From Taeniopygia guttata (Eukaryota > Chordata > Aves > Passeriformes > Estrildidae): a stretch of 64,000 nt of DNA. The position numbers were made by a program, and so were the translations under genes. The stretch lies in NCBI RefSeq assembly GCF_048771995.1, contig NC_133028.1, forward strand, positions 4,784,501 to 4,848,500, given 5' to 3'. The notes beneath the pieces were generated by a model. The model saw only the letters and a list, made by a program, of their open reading frames with translations. It searched no databases and was not told the origin of the DNA. Of the stretch, positions 49,931-62,866 are shown in pieces (the stretch's first letter is position 1; every line of letters starts with the position of its first letter).

Positions 49931-50888
49931 GTAGCACTACAACATGAAATAACTCGTGCATTCACTCAATATGCAAAAGAAGGAAAAGGAAGGAAACTTT
50001 ATTTCTGACCTCTCAATATATAGAATTCCAAAAGTGGCAGTGGATTGGAGGATGAAATTGCCACCTCTCCAGCCACACTGGTCAAACCAACAGACCATCA
50101 ATTCTCCCACAGAGAATGCAAAACAATCATTATTTATGTGAACATGCATGAGAAACTCCAGTAGAAATATGTAAACATTAGAAGGCATAGAAAACTTTTA
50201 AAATAACTTTAAAACTTTTAAAAGAACAGGGTGACAGTCGCCCACAGTCCTACTTTGATTCAAAGGCTGAAGGTTTCTAGGGGTTCTTTCCATGCAATAT
50301 ATAAATGATTCTCTATCTATATCAGGCTCTGCAGCTCTGAGTTGAAGATAGAATATTTCTCAATTAATACAAGTCCCCAGACCTGCACATTTCAGGTTCG
50401 TGCACCAGCCTCAGCTCATGTTCTGGGAGCAGAACAAGGCTGCCCTCACTGAAGCAGAAGTATTAGTTCAGGAACAACATTGTGCTGACATGACTGTTGC
50501 TATTCTACATCAAGAGCTAATTGTTTTTTTTTTTTTGCAGTTAAATTGAGTGTCTCTGCAAAGCACTGTTGGAAGAAGGCTTTAAAACAAGTAACAGACA
50601 TTTCAGTCCACACTGAAAGCAGCAATTCCAGTATACAAAGTCTGTAAAGTACTACACTAGCTTTTGTAAAATAAACTAGAATTTTGAGGCAGGAGCAAAT
50701 TTTATGCAACTTTAAATTTATTTTGGACACCACTGATATAAATTTCATTGCAGAGATATTGATAATAACTGCTTTATTATTGAATATAATAAAGGGTTTG
50801 AACTGGTCTTTTGGTTTATATCAGTATTGGAGGTTTATATCAGCATTTCTCTTTGAGATCCTAATTATTGTTTTCAAAACAAAATTAA
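49931..50888. other. Unique sequence, no gene seen
   Basis: No transposon or exon recognised. A T-run lies at about 50524-50537. The short frames on both strands are unrelated to any family I know. Confidence 0.45.
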
Positions 50889-51098
50889 TCACAGAATCAC
50901 TAGGACTGGAAAAGACCTCCAAGGTCATCAAGTCCAACTTCCAACCTATCCCTGCCTTACTGGCCAGACCAAACCACTGGTGCCTCATCCAGTATTTCCC
51001 TGGACACTTCCAGGGACAGTGACTCCACCACCTCCCTGGGCCACCCATTACAATGCCTGACCACCCCTCTCATGGAGAAATTCTTCCTGATGTTCATG
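50889..51098 (-). mobile_element. CR1 LINE 3' end, minus, left arm of inverted pair
   Basis: Reverse-complement CR1 tail: 'cacagaatcactaggactgg', 'aaagacctccaaggtcatc', 'aagtccaacttccaacc', 'gacacttccagggacagtga' and 'ccacctccctgggcca'. It ends at 'attcttcctgatgttcat' and abuts a plus-oriented CR1. Confidence 0.85.
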
Positions 51099-51200
51099 AA
51101 ACACTGGAATAGGGTGCCCAGAGAAGCTGTAGCTGCCCCATCCCTGGAAGTGTTCAAGGTTATTCCATGAATTCCAACCCAAACCATTCTGTGATTCTGT
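51099..51200 (+). mobile_element. CR1 LINE 3' end, plus, right arm of inverted pair
   Basis: Plus-oriented CR1: 'tagggtgcccagagaagctg', 'ccccatccctggaagtgttc', then a jump to the tail 'attccaacccaaaccattct' and 'gtgattctgt'. The middle of the 3' UTR is missing. The minus frame 50957-51187 crosses both CR1s and is not a gene. Confidence 0.85.
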
Positions 51201-53379
51201 AACTATGTGATTTCCAGCCAACTTTTTAGACTTACTCTATTTCAAGTAAATAAACCAAGACTTATTATAGTTCATATGTTAATTTGTGAAGGGAAATCTG
51301 TTCCTCCCAGTCATTCAGCCATTGTCATACAGCCTATTTGATGCTCCAGAGTCACAGGCTTTGGGTTGGCTGCACATTAAACACTGTGGAGCACTGTTTC
51401 CAAGTTCTGAAATTGCCATGAGCAAGAGATGCAACTTCTGTTGATGCCCCTGAGGACTATTACAACATTAAGCAAGATGCCATGGATAAATAATGGGTTT
51501 TGCACCACATATGTTAAATTCTACATTATCCTCAGAGGAACTTACTGAATACATGGTTTATAAAGTCATTAGAGGCATAGCCTATCTAAATCTTTCTTTA
51601 AGACACAAAATATTCCTGACTGACTGAGTGTGGAAACTACTTACAGGAAACTCAGCTGTTTAACCATGACCCTCTGGATGGATTCTTACTTTTCAGTATA
51701 ACAAAGTTTTTAAGCATGTGAATGCTTCCTTGGCTTCAAAGTAATTACTCTGACTTTTCAAGTTATACACAAAACCTTAAAAGCTTAAAATTTTTTGTCA
51801 GTCACAGTTCATCTCAGAAAGAGTAACCACTGTACTGTGCTTTAACTTTGAGACAGTTCTCAAAGAAAATAGAATAAGATGTAATTTCTTTCTCCATTGC
51901 TGCTTGAGCAGATAGAGGAAAATTTAAGTATATGGTTAACTGCTGCAGCATAATATAAAGACTTGAGAATACTTCAGTTTAGGACAGAACTCAAACACAA
52001 CTTTGTTTCATGTAGGCCATCTGTATTTCTGTAATTGGCTCCTATTGACCCCTCAGAATGTGTTTTCACACTTCTCTAAGACTTACAATTTAGTCAGTGG
52101 CCATGCTGACACCATTCTGCTGCAATAAGCCACAAACACGTCCCAGAGGACAGATCCTTGCAGAGATCCTTATGGCACGACACAGCAGTCTGGAAACAGC
52201 TCCAGGGATGCATTGAGGTCACTCACACACCTCTCAGAAAATGTGTGAGTAGTGCTGGCCATGCCCTTACCATGCTGCAGCTTCCTCCTGAAGGACTCAT
52301 CTCTCTGAAATATCTCACAGGAGACTCGACCCTTTTCATTTACTCAATTGCTCTCCCCACACACATTACCCAGCCCTCTTGAAGTACCATGGAATCTCGT
52401 GACAAACTTCTACAAGGGTGAGACTGATCTCAAATGTGTTTACAGCCAGGATGGAGCTCTGCATCAGAGCTGTCTGGAAAATTCAGTATAGAAACAAACT
52501 CCAGAAGCTTTGCTCCTTCCTTGGCAGCAGCTTATTGAGTTTATAATTGAATGCTCCCTAGGGAGGAGCTCCACCAGCCAACAGCTTTGGCCAAATAGAT
52601 GTTTTGTTTGCCAAAAAGCTCTGATTTGGTTGTCAAGCACAAAAGTCAAAGCCAAAATAGGCACCTAGTCAATGCTGGTCGATAATCAGGATCACAGGTC
52701 CTGAAGTTAGTGTAAGAAGTGAGAAGATGAAACTAAATTTTCTCCATGTGTCATAGCAGGGCACTGAGATGGAAATTTTCAGCTATCCCCAAAATTTTGT
52801 CCAGCAGGTCCTGCTGTGCTTAGAACAACTGATAGGCATGGCTTATAGGCTCAAAGGTGTTAATTAACATTAATGTGGATGAAAAGTCTGACCATCCCAG
52901 AGATCTCTGAAGAAATTCTTCCTGCAAAATTGGCCATTATACATAGATAAAAAACTTGTAAATAATCCATAATAAGTATTCCTGTAGGAGGCCTTTAGAA
53001 AATAACAAACCACCTCCACATGTGCTGTATAATGTAAGACTACAACTTTCCACTTTTGAATCTAAGAGGATAATAAAACTTTTCCAAGTAAAAAAAATCT
53101 CCCCTCAGGATTTCACAAAACATTATATGCACACTACTGTGTATATTTGTGTATATGTTTGTTTTGACACACCAGACACCACAATCCTAAATTTGGCCAA
53201 GCTTGTAAGATTCTTTTTCTGCATTTCAATGAATTTCTAATCTCATGTGGCTTAGTCTGGCAGGACTTAAAATTGTTACCTTTGATGGCTGACCTATAAA
53301 ATCAATTTTTATATTATAGTCCGTATGAGGCCAGCATGGTACATAAAGTGCTAACAAAGAGGTGAATCAATCTAAATAA
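51201..53379. other. Unique sequence, no gene seen
   Basis: AT-rich, high-complexity DNA. No repeat, RNA or exon supported. Confidence 0.45.
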
Positions 53380-53965
53380 AGCCCTTTGGGACTAATGCTA
53401 ATCAAGATCAATGACTTAGAGAAGATTCCATACAAATATGTGCAAGGGGTTTGTGTACAACTATCAATTGGAAAGGAACTGGAATGGGTGGAATTCATAG
53501 CATTTGTTAGAATTATCGCCACGCATATTCACAAAAAAGAATATATTTGTCAAAAATGTTGGGGAAAGATGCCACTGACTGGATAGTGGAAGATCTTGCT
53601 TATTAAATTGAAAAGAAAAGAGAAAATGTTTGATATTAAGTGTTTAAGACATGTATCTTGCCTTGACTATGACCTGCAGTCATTGCTGGAGACATTAGTA
53701 AAACACTGGACAAATGTTGAAACAAATTATTTGTTTCTTCAGGAGGAAGACAGGATGCTGAAGGAATGCTTTTGGGGTGAGGAACCAGCTGGGGGAGATC
53801 AAAGTTGTTAAAGAGCATGGGATTTAAAAAAATATTGCACAATGGGCAGATGAAGCAAAAAATGGTTTACAACAACCATATGAATGGACTGCCTGAAATG
53901 ATGGAGGTTCATCTTTTGTTGGAGAAATGTAGACAAATTAATAAGGGAAAGCATGTACTGCACCA
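53380..53965 (+). mobile_element. Possible ancient CR1-type LINE
   Basis: Near 53400 'atcaagatcaatgacttaga' gives KINDLEK, like the CR1 FINDLEK reverse-transcriptase block. Near 53880-53940 'ggactgcctgaaatgatgga' followed by 'ttttgttggagaaatgtaga' resembles the CR1 3' segment 'aactgcctagggaggttgtgga...tcattggagatatttaag'. The two matches are in the same orientation and about the right distance apart (roughly 480 bp). The sequence between them is too diverged to align by eye. Confidence 0.4.
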
Positions 53966-56900
53966 GAAAAATAATGGTAAAATCTGAAACAAGATAAAAG
54001 CACAATGTGAGATTTACCAAAGTGATTGCTTGTCACTTCTGCAATTTGTTATCTTCTGTTTCAGCTTCATTTCATAGGAGAAAAGTCTATTTAATGATTC
54101 AAAAAGGGGAAAGAGGCAATTGCAGAACTGTTTTATACATATGGACCGAAGTTGTAGGGCTGGAATAAGGTAGAGGTTGATTCTTCAAATTACTGTCTGA
54201 TTATTTTTGAATATTTTAGAGCAAGAACCTGTCAGGAGGATAGGGAGGAAGGAAAAAGTCTGAGACAATGCAGACAATTGGGCTTCCTGTGTTTATTGTA
54301 AGGCTGGAGGCAAAGGACTGAATGCAAACAATGAGGCTGAGAAACATAAGGGTATAATTATAATTGCTATAAATATAATTACAGGGGAAAAAAAAGATAA
54401 AACTCAACTGACTAGGTCTTGGATCCAATTATAAAATGAGCAGTACATTCCTTCTGAGAGTAATTTTTTAGATGGATGTAAGCAACAGATACATGAGGAG
54501 AAGAGATTAAATAAAAAATTGTTTGGAGGAATGTATCTTTGGGAAAGAAGTGGTTGGTTGTGTTTTTAAAATGCCCTTAAGCTAGGAAAAGAGAATAACT
54601 AACTTTAGTGAATGATTAAAAAACAGTAGAAAATGGAAAATGTTAACTTTATATTTCTAAACTTGAGATATTTACAAGTATGACTGCATTTAATCTTGTT
54701 GTAGTCACTCCATTTACATCCAGGAGAAGAAGTGGACTTTTCTAGGACACAATTCCTTTCAGCCTGATGAAGACATCCAAATTAAGCCAGATAAAATGCG
54801 CTCCAACAGTGACTGTGTCATCCCAATGAGTACAAAGAACATTTAAATGCCTGCCTCATATGTAGATATCTACATCTGTAGGCACTTCCAGTCATGTGAT
54901 ATGAATCTCATTATAAGACTTTATTTAGGATGGCACGGGAGGGCACCAGTCACAAGTAAAGCAAAAGCATTGGGTAAGAAAGGATTCCTAAAGATAGATA
55001 GCCAGACCCAGATTCAAGCATTGGTACAAAATTATCTGATAACAATATCAAACATCACCAAGTCAGAAGAGTTTCTCCCTAAGATATGGACCTCAAGCAG
55101 AAAATAAATATTAACAGTGTCAAAAATTTTCATATTAAAATAAAAAGGGGGGATTTTCCAGCCCTTCTTTCAAAGTTTTACAAAGTGTGTGTTAGATTAT
55201 GTATATGGTAAATATAAAAAATAAAAAGGAAAAGTGCACTTCATCAAATCCTCTTCACATTGGTAGAAATATTCATTTGACTATTTTTGTTGAGACTAGC
55301 AAAATATATCAGTGTCTTCAACAGGAGCAGAGGAACAGCTTGATAATTAAAAACAAGAGCAAAAGACCAATTTTTTTTTTTTTTGTATTTTGTGACTTAA
55401 TGACATCCACCATGGCAAAACTATTGAAAATGGGATGGGATCTGTGTTGCACTTTTTTTTCTCAATATCCTTCCCATAGGAAGGAAACAGATAAATGTTG
55501 CATCTGTAGGTGAGTCACAGCTTCCTAATCAATATTTTGTTTTCCATTTCTGTCTCACTCCCTCTCTCCTCCCATAATGTAGAAGTAACCCTTTAGGAGA
55601 GACAAGCAGCCGGCACATCACAAAGAAATCTGGGAAAAGGGTGTGTAACTGTCAGATTCATGCAGTCACACTTGATTTGTATTATTATTTTGGGGAAAAA
55701 CCAGACATGCACTTAAAATCCTTATAAATGGGAAAAATTTCTCATGTTTGGATTCCATTAGGCATTTGATGAAAACCAGACTTGCAGCAGAAAACGAATA
55801 CAGCAGGATTTAACACCTTGAAAATTGAAGTGTAGGAAACAAATCAATGGATGCCTGTGGAGTGGTCTTCCTCTAGCAATGAGAACAACTCAGTGCTGCA
55901 GTAAATTAGACCAGATTATTTCTGTGAATAGAACTTTATTGCAAAACTCTTCTCTTGTTTTGTTAGGAAATAGCTTACAATTGGTTGTGACACCCTACAA
56001 CTATGTTGTGTTTATTATTCATAAGAATTTGCCAAGCAGATGCACTTTTAAGTAATTTCCAAGCTCTGAATCCCTTGGTAGCTGCTTCATAGAAGATGTA
56101 CTATAAAAACAGTCTGTCACATACTTAATCTGGGATTAATGGAATTTATTGTACATTGGACTTGGGGTCAAGCCACATTCACAAGTCTGTATGCATTTTA
56201 TTATGTTGGTTGCTCACACATTTTTCTGAGACTTGATTAGGTGGCAAATATTTAAAAAAAAAAAAAAAAGGAAAGATAAATGTATAAAAAACAAAACAAC
56301 TTGCTTTTTAAAATTAAAAAAATGTGTTTGATTTAATAACCTCTCAGGATTCAAGAACCTTTTTGCAAGTGGAAAGCACATGTTCAGATACAGACAAATA
56401 ACTAACAACACTTTATGAACCAGGCAGATTGGATGTTGTCCTCTTTCCTGCAAGGAATTCAGCAACTATGGGAAACTAGAGCCATGTTCGGCTTTGATCT
56501 GGGAAAGCATAAAATAGGTGCATTTAAAAAACTGCTGCTTCAAAAATAAAATCTGCACAAGGAAAGAGACACAAGACACTAGCACAGAAAAAGGAGTGAG
56601 GACATTCTCTATAATTTTATTTTGAGCATAAGATTTTGTTACCATGGCCCAAAGAATATAACAACTCATTCCTTCATCTTTGCAAAGGCTCCAAATAGCT
56701 CAGTAGATCACAACAAAGATTTTTGTGGTATGGGATGGTCAAACAATAGAAACTTATCCTTATGAAACTGTCATTACTTTCTTCCTCAAAGGATGATTCA
56801 ATGATTCAAAATGCATGGACGGATGGGCCTTCTGATTATATTGTCTTCATCAAATCCACCCTGAAGGAAGAAAACAAAAGCTAATGGATCATATAAAATG

Positions 56901-57883
56901 AAAACTAAAGTCACATAAATGCAAGCAACATTTCTTTCCCTTTTAAGACATTTGTGTTGAATACCACGATGTATCAGTTCACATTTTTGCTTTACTACAT
57001 TCAGAATCAAATCCCTACCTTGCTTTGAATGAGGTAAAGTTGCTTTGCTTTTCAGGATGCTCAAGGATTATCAAATGATCTATAGAAGATAAAGTAGGTT
57101 AGAAAAAAAAATATATATTGAGTTATAAATCCAGTATTTTGACCTAAATAGTGTGAATCTTTTTATAAGCAAAAATTTTAAAAGATGCACATTTGAACAA
57201 AAAGGATTTCAGAGCATGAGAATATATATAAATTATTTTTTTATTATCTTGAAGTAGTAAGATCAATGCAGTATATGTCTATGGATAGAAACTCCAAATG
57301 TTAATGTTAATGCTGTTTAAAAAGTGATTCCAGAAAAAGTGCTGAAAAAAAACAAGTAGTACACTGTGATTTTCATATCAGGTTGCATTTTGTGCATGAC
57401 ATATGTTTATGCCTGTGCATGCATATTAATATGGCACTATATAGTACCAGAGCTTTGGTGAGCATTCTTTCTTGAATGATGATATTCTTATTTTTAAATC
57501 CATTGAAAATCAATCTCTAAATTTTGTTTACAAGTTGTGGTTCAACGTGTAAATAAATATATCTTATTTCAGACTTTTGAGGAGATTGTGTCACTGTTTT
57601 GACTGTAAGCCAAGGCTGATCTTCAGATATTAATTTTTTTAAGGTTTTTCTTTTTAGTCCTTCTCACATTTTGTTAGTATGCTCTGAACCTGATTTTATT
57701 CTAAAAGAGAAGCCATTCATGGGACAGCTGAAGTGTGATTCATTGGACAAAATATAGACAAAATCATATCCAGTCTTCACCAGGCAACCCCTTGGGTACT
57801 TCATATTCCTTTCAGCAAACTGGATGCTTTTAGGTTGTTTGAATATCTAAATAATAAGATATATGGCTTCTAAACAAGAATCT
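53966..57883. other. Unique AT-rich sequence, no gene seen
   Basis: No transposon recognised. Homopolymers: T at about 55371-55384 and 16 A at 56254-56269. Frames up to 104 codons lack recognisable motifs. Confidence 0.45.
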
Positions 57884-58232
57884 TCCACAGGACACCCTCC
57901 ACTGTCTCAGGTTGCCCCAAGCCCCATCCAACCTGGCCTTGGGCACTTCCAGGGATCCAGGGGCAGCCACAGCTTCTCTGGGCACCCTGTGCCAGGGCCT
58001 CACCACCCTCACAGGGAAGAATTTTTTTCCCAAGATCCAATCTAAACCTGTCCTCTTGTTTAGAACCATTCATCCTTTGTGCTGCCGCACAAAGTCACAC
58101 TCGGGACTTGTCCCAAGTCCCTTTCCAGCTCTCCTGGAGCCCTTCAGGCACTGGAAGGGGCTCTAAGTTCTCTCTGGAGCTTTCTCCTCTCCAGACTGAG
58201 CACCAGCAGCTGTCTCAGCCTGCCAGCCCCCC
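57884..58232 (-). mobile_element. CR1 LINE fragment, minus, 3' tail missing
   Basis: Clear CR1 in reverse: 'gttgccccaagccccatcca', 'acctggccttgggcacttcc', 'cacagcttctctgggcaccc', 'tgtgccagggcctcaccacc', and a downstream part running through 'tctcctctccagactgagca' to 'ctgtctcagcctgccag'. The octamer tail is absent, so the 3' end is lost. Four overlapping frames of 60-84 codons here are CR1 shadows. Confidence 0.9.
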
Positions 58233-61200
58233 TGTACCGTGGAAATGTGCATTTGAGTCCTGGAAGGAAATAGACAATTTGATGATGCACCAGGATAAAT
58301 GCACACTCAGATAGGAGGATAGAGAATTATTACAGGTTGTGTTTCTTCCATTTACATGGCCCACGTGAAAGGATATGATTAACAATGAGCATTTCTAAAG
58401 ACTTGTCACCTTAGGGAAATTATTTGGTTATTTTGGGTCTATATTAATGTACAGAAACAATGATCAGCTTTTTCCATTGAGTGCATTTCTATTGTATGTC
58501 TTTAATGCAGGACTGGTCTTTGTTATTTGTTATCTCCGTGTCATTTCCTAAACAATTCTCTGATGACTGTGAACCTAGAGAGAAGGAAAAAAAGCCCAAA
58601 ATAATGCAAATAATTAGGTTGGTGTGATTTTTACTCGTTACTGTCAGTGGTAGATGCATTTTGCACATACATTTTAAACCTGTTCAGAGATTCCAGTTTC
58701 AGTGCTCAGATGTTATATCAGTGTTCTCAGACATTGCTGCATTGCAGAAATAAGTCACAGTCAGCTGAATGACTGTGAGGGAGAACATTACATGAAATAA
58801 TTCCAAAGGAGGATGTTAAACTTTGCATTTTCAGATGCAAGCAACGTGATGGTTTGATGAAATGGTATCAGTAGTGCAGGAACCTCCAAGGGCCCCTTCA
58901 GCAGCCACAAAAGGGGCTTTAAAAAGACTGCAGTAATTGCCTGCAAAGAACTGTGTGATCATTAACTGTTAACCTGAAACTTCAATAATGTTTTATTTTA
59001 CCCATGAGTGCTTTTTTCTCTTTCTGAGGGAGCTCTGCTATATTGTAAATCTTCCCAGAAAAATCCCCTCAACCTTGCTGGTGCTGTGGTATGAAACTCC
59101 ACCTGCTCTCTGGCCAAACGTTGCCTGGCCAGTTGCTGGCACCAGCAGAAAATAGTGGCATAAAATCCTCACTTCTGCAATTTAACTGGAAAAATTGCCA
59201 AGAATAATATGGCTTTTTTCTCACAAGGAGAAAAAAAATAAGCAAACCAAACTGGAGATGATTTCTAAACCAACTCTGCCAATAAAACAAACAAACAAAC
59301 AAAAACTCAACAAAAACAACAACAACAAAGGCTTTAAAGCTGTATTATACAGTTATTCCCCCACACCCTCAGATTTAGCATGGATTTATCACCATTTATA
59401 AGCAATGGGAAACTATAAGTTGGTGTCCTGGAAACTTTAATGCCAGGTTAGCAGGTGGGCAGCACAAATACATCAAATGCACAGAGGGAAGCCAGAGTTG
59501 CTAAAGCAGCTCTATTTCTCCCATCAACACTGATGGGTGTGGCAATTCTCTCCATTTTTACTGCAGGTCTAATTAGCTGAAATGGGTAACATATTTAGGT
59601 AATAGCACTGCCATCAGCTCAGGAGCTGCCACATTTGCAGGAAATGTGATTATCTCCTGGTAAATGTGCTTTCTGTATCAGGGATAATTATGTCCCTGTA
59701 GGATGCAATATAATAATTTGGTTTTTAACCTAAGGATGACAAGCATGGGCTTTGCTGTCTGCTCTTCAAAAGTTATAGCAGAAATTCAGATTCCTGCACA
59801 AAAATTCCTCCACCAGCACTGCCACGTTATTGAAAATGGGTAAATAAAGTAATCCTCAGTTGTCTTATTCTCTAAAAAGGAGAAGGAAGATTGCTTAATA
59901 AAAAAGTTTGTGAGAAAGTGTGGATGAATTATTTGAATGTAGGTTTCACAAAAAAAAAATAATATTAACCCAAATTTGGGGTTGAATTGATACCCAGGAT
60001 GGGTATCCTGTGGGGTTTTTTTTGATTTTTTTCAGGGAGCTTAATCATAGGCAGTTATTTCATTAATCTTTTTCCTATGGGACAGACTATCTTTGTCCTC
60101 ACCATTTTCTACACTAAATAATCAATATCCAGTGTTTTTTGATGCCTAAAAAGTGACTAAAGCATAATTCCACAAACAATTGAAATGGAAGATGAGCTAA
60201 GGTTTGCAGTCTTCTCTTATTGCTTTGGGCTCTGAGTTCATGGGTTCTCAGAGCTGGATTAGAGAGGGGATAAAAAAGGAATAATAAGACAGATTTAAAC
60301 GTGGACTAAGTGAGAATGGAGCAGAGATATTTTTGATTGCTACAATTAGCAGAATTATGGAGATGCATCTGTTTATCTCATGCCAGTCTCTGGGGGTAGC
60401 CTGGAAGTAGATGTTCTACTACAGAACAGTAGGGAACAGGAGTTAACATAAACCTTTTACTTGCTTTTCTTACATTTTTCCTATTTAAAATAAAGTGATT
60501 TATACAAGCTGGAAGTATTTTATAGTCTGAATTCACATCTCTGTCTGCTGTGAAAACCCTGTGGTTCTAAGGTCAGAAAGAATTTCTTGTACTGCTGCTC
60601 TCATACAATGTTCATATCAGTCACTGAGCCTTTCTCAGAAACTAAATGAAAGAACAAACAGAAATAATCTCATGAATATGCATTTCATAATTTATAATGC
60701 ATATTTTAAAATAGAAATAGGGTCTAAGCTCCATGATCTTACCATTAGAACAGACTGAACAGGGGTGTGTGTATTTTATATATAGACATAAATATGTGTG
60801 TGTGTTTAAATAGAATTTTGATTAAATTTTCCAATATCAACAGAAAAATGATGTCTTCTAATTAAATTTACAAAACTCCACAAACCAATCTGTAGCTTTC
60901 TGATCTCTGTTTGCAACAATACAGCTGAAAAGTCATTAGAATTAATACACATAAAGAAGCTGCAGGTCATGCCAGGTGATAGGTTATAGAATATCTAAAG
61001 CAATAGAATAAGGATTAAAAAAATCCTTTATATTTCTTTTTAAACTATTCAACTAGTTAGTGATGAAGCCTGTGGAGAAGCAGAAAAATAATTTTGTGAT
61101 TGAATTACCCAAAATTAGGCTGAATAAAACTTCTTAAACAATGCTATAGAGAACAATTCCACACTAATGGCAGTGAACTTAGATGATCTCAGATTATCTT

Positions 61201-61612
61201 TTCCAAAGCTGATTCTTATGGGGCTACTTTTTTAGCTGATATACCCATTAAGAGCTTATAAAGGAGAAATAAAGAGAGTGAATACAAAGGCTGTTAATCA
61301 AAGAAGTTTCCCCTAATTGGTCAAGGGACCTTTTTACACTAAGACATCCATTAGAGTCTCTACCACCTTGATCACAGTGTTATGTTACATATTCTCCTTA
61401 ATGTAAATGATTTATGTGTTATGTGTTTCTGCATTTGAAAAAAAAAAACCAAAAAAAAACACCAATGTGGAAGATGTTTAGTTTGTCATATACTTTAATG
61501 CAATGGGGTTTTTGTTTTGTTTTTTTAATTGTCAGTGCCATTTTGGTCCAGTAGGTTTTATTGTGTGATCAGCAAAGTGACTTTGGAATTAGACCCAAAG
61601 CACAGCCCTCAC
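58233..61612. other. Unique sequence with simple repeats, no gene seen
   Basis: Contains the CAAA/CAA repeat at 59281-59329, a GT-rich patch near 60762-60806 and an interrupted A-run at 61440-61460. No exon or transposon recognised. Confidence 0.45.
59281..59329. repeat. (CAAA)n and (CAA)n simple repeat
   Basis: Four CAAA units followed by several CAA units within an A-rich stretch. Confidence 0.85.
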
Positions 61613-61720
61613 CTGCAGCCAAGGCACACATGTGCAACTGGGATCCCAATTAGAACTTCAATAGTCCCCACAATATTAACAGCTACCATAAGCAAGGTGA
61701 TCTGGGTTTTATCCCTGCTT
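61613..61720 (-). other. Exon-like segment, possible transmembrane-coding exon
   Basis: On the minus strand a strong acceptor (pyrimidine-rich tract then 'cttctgcag', AG at 61722-61721) is followed by 108 bases with only one open frame, then a strong donor CTGCAG/GTGAGG (GT at 61612-61611). The frame is phase 2 in and out and encodes SRDKTQ, then the hydrophobic QITLLMVAVNIVGTIEVLIG, then a short stretch ending CLGCR. The hydrophobic core is long enough for a membrane span. It looks a little like the last span of four-span membrane proteins, but I do not claim a family. Pseudo-exons with good splice sites are common by chance, and no next exon is evident; the nearest downstream acceptor leads quickly to a stop. 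This may be a lone fossil exon or chance. Confidence 0.25.
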
Positions 61721-62641
61721 CTGCAGAAGAGGAAGCACCTCAGGTGTGAAAAGTAACTGCAGCTATAAAGCCCTAAATGGCCACAGATATGCTGCAATGT
61801 ACAACAGTTCCATGGCATGCTGGAAATTAAAAAGTTAGGACAAATCACAGTGTGACCCCTCCCAAAAAAGAACTCCCAAAAACCACCAAGGGCTGGTCTC
61901 AGGAGCCATTTCTCACCAGATATTGCCCTGTAGCCACAGTGTTTCCACAGGAGCGTTGTGGTCTCTGCCCTGTTGAACACCGCTGCTGCTGTGGCTTCTC
62001 CAAACTTTTCTGTGTTGTCCTTGGAAGACATTCTCTTGTCCTCATCAATAAATCAAATCACAATGAGAGCTAATGAAGGCAGAGTCTTTGTTCAGTAAAA
62101 TACGAGTGCCACTTCTGGTGTTCACTCAGTAAAAGCTCGGTTGGTTACACATTGCAGAGGGTGGTTTGGGTAGGGACTGCCAGGAGGCCAAGTCATCATC
62201 TCTCCCCAGTGGGACGTTCCCCAGCTTGTCTTGAGGCTGATAAATGTATCCCAAATTACTTGACTTCCTGGGAAGTAAGTGAGCTGCAAAATCAGAATGA
62301 AGACAAGGGATAAATGTGATCTCTAGTGTATCAAAGGGTTATAAAAATTGCAGACCAAGGTTTTCCACTGTGCTTAGAGCATGCTTCATTTAGACTAACA
62401 CTGCATGGACTTCAGGTCTCATCTGTTTGCTAAAGGATTTGCAGGGTTCCTTCCCATTGCCATTGCTTTTATTCATACTAATTACTTTTATTCCAACTGC
62501 CAGCCACTCCAGGGTCTGCTCTAGCAACTGGGAATCCCAGACACCCAGATGAGCACTCATAAATTGAACTAAAGAGTAAAAGTCAAAACAGTAATATTTT
62601 CTCACTATATTACAGCTGAGTCATAACAAGCAGCCATGTCC
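61721..62641. other. Unresolved sequence, possibly repeat-derived
   Basis: A 140-codon minus frame (61609-62031) spans the exon-like segment and continues into 61850-62031. 'tgtccttggaagacattctc' with 'cctcatcaataaatcaaatc' near 62020-62060 has the look of an LTR poly-A end on the plus strand, but I could not define an element. The rest is unrecognised. Confidence 0.3.
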
Positions 62642-62866
62642 ATCACAGAACGGCTTGGTTTGGAAGGTCTCTGAAAGCCCATCCAGTTCCAACCTCTCTG
62701 TCATGATCAGGGACATCTTCCACTGTCCCAAGTTGCTCCAAGCCCCATCCAGCCTGGCCTGGAACACATCCAGGGATCCTGGGGCAGGCACAGCTTCTCT
62801 GGGCACCCTGTGCCAGGGCCTCACCATCCTCACAGTAAGGATGTTGTTCAATCCTTACTCATATTC
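62642..62866 (-). mobile_element. CR1 LINE 3' fragment, minus orientation
   Basis: Reverse-complement CR1: a tail 'atcacagaacggcttgg', 'tttggaaggtctctgaaagc', 'ccatccagttccaacc', 'agttgctccaagccccatcc', 'cagcttctctgggcaccctg', ending near 'cctcacagtaaggatgttgt'. Oriented like the CR1 at 57884-58232. Confidence 0.9.

Noticed and set aside
57863-58314. Several overlapping frames of 60-84 codons
   Set aside because: All lie in, or mostly in, the minus-oriented CR1 at 57884-58232.
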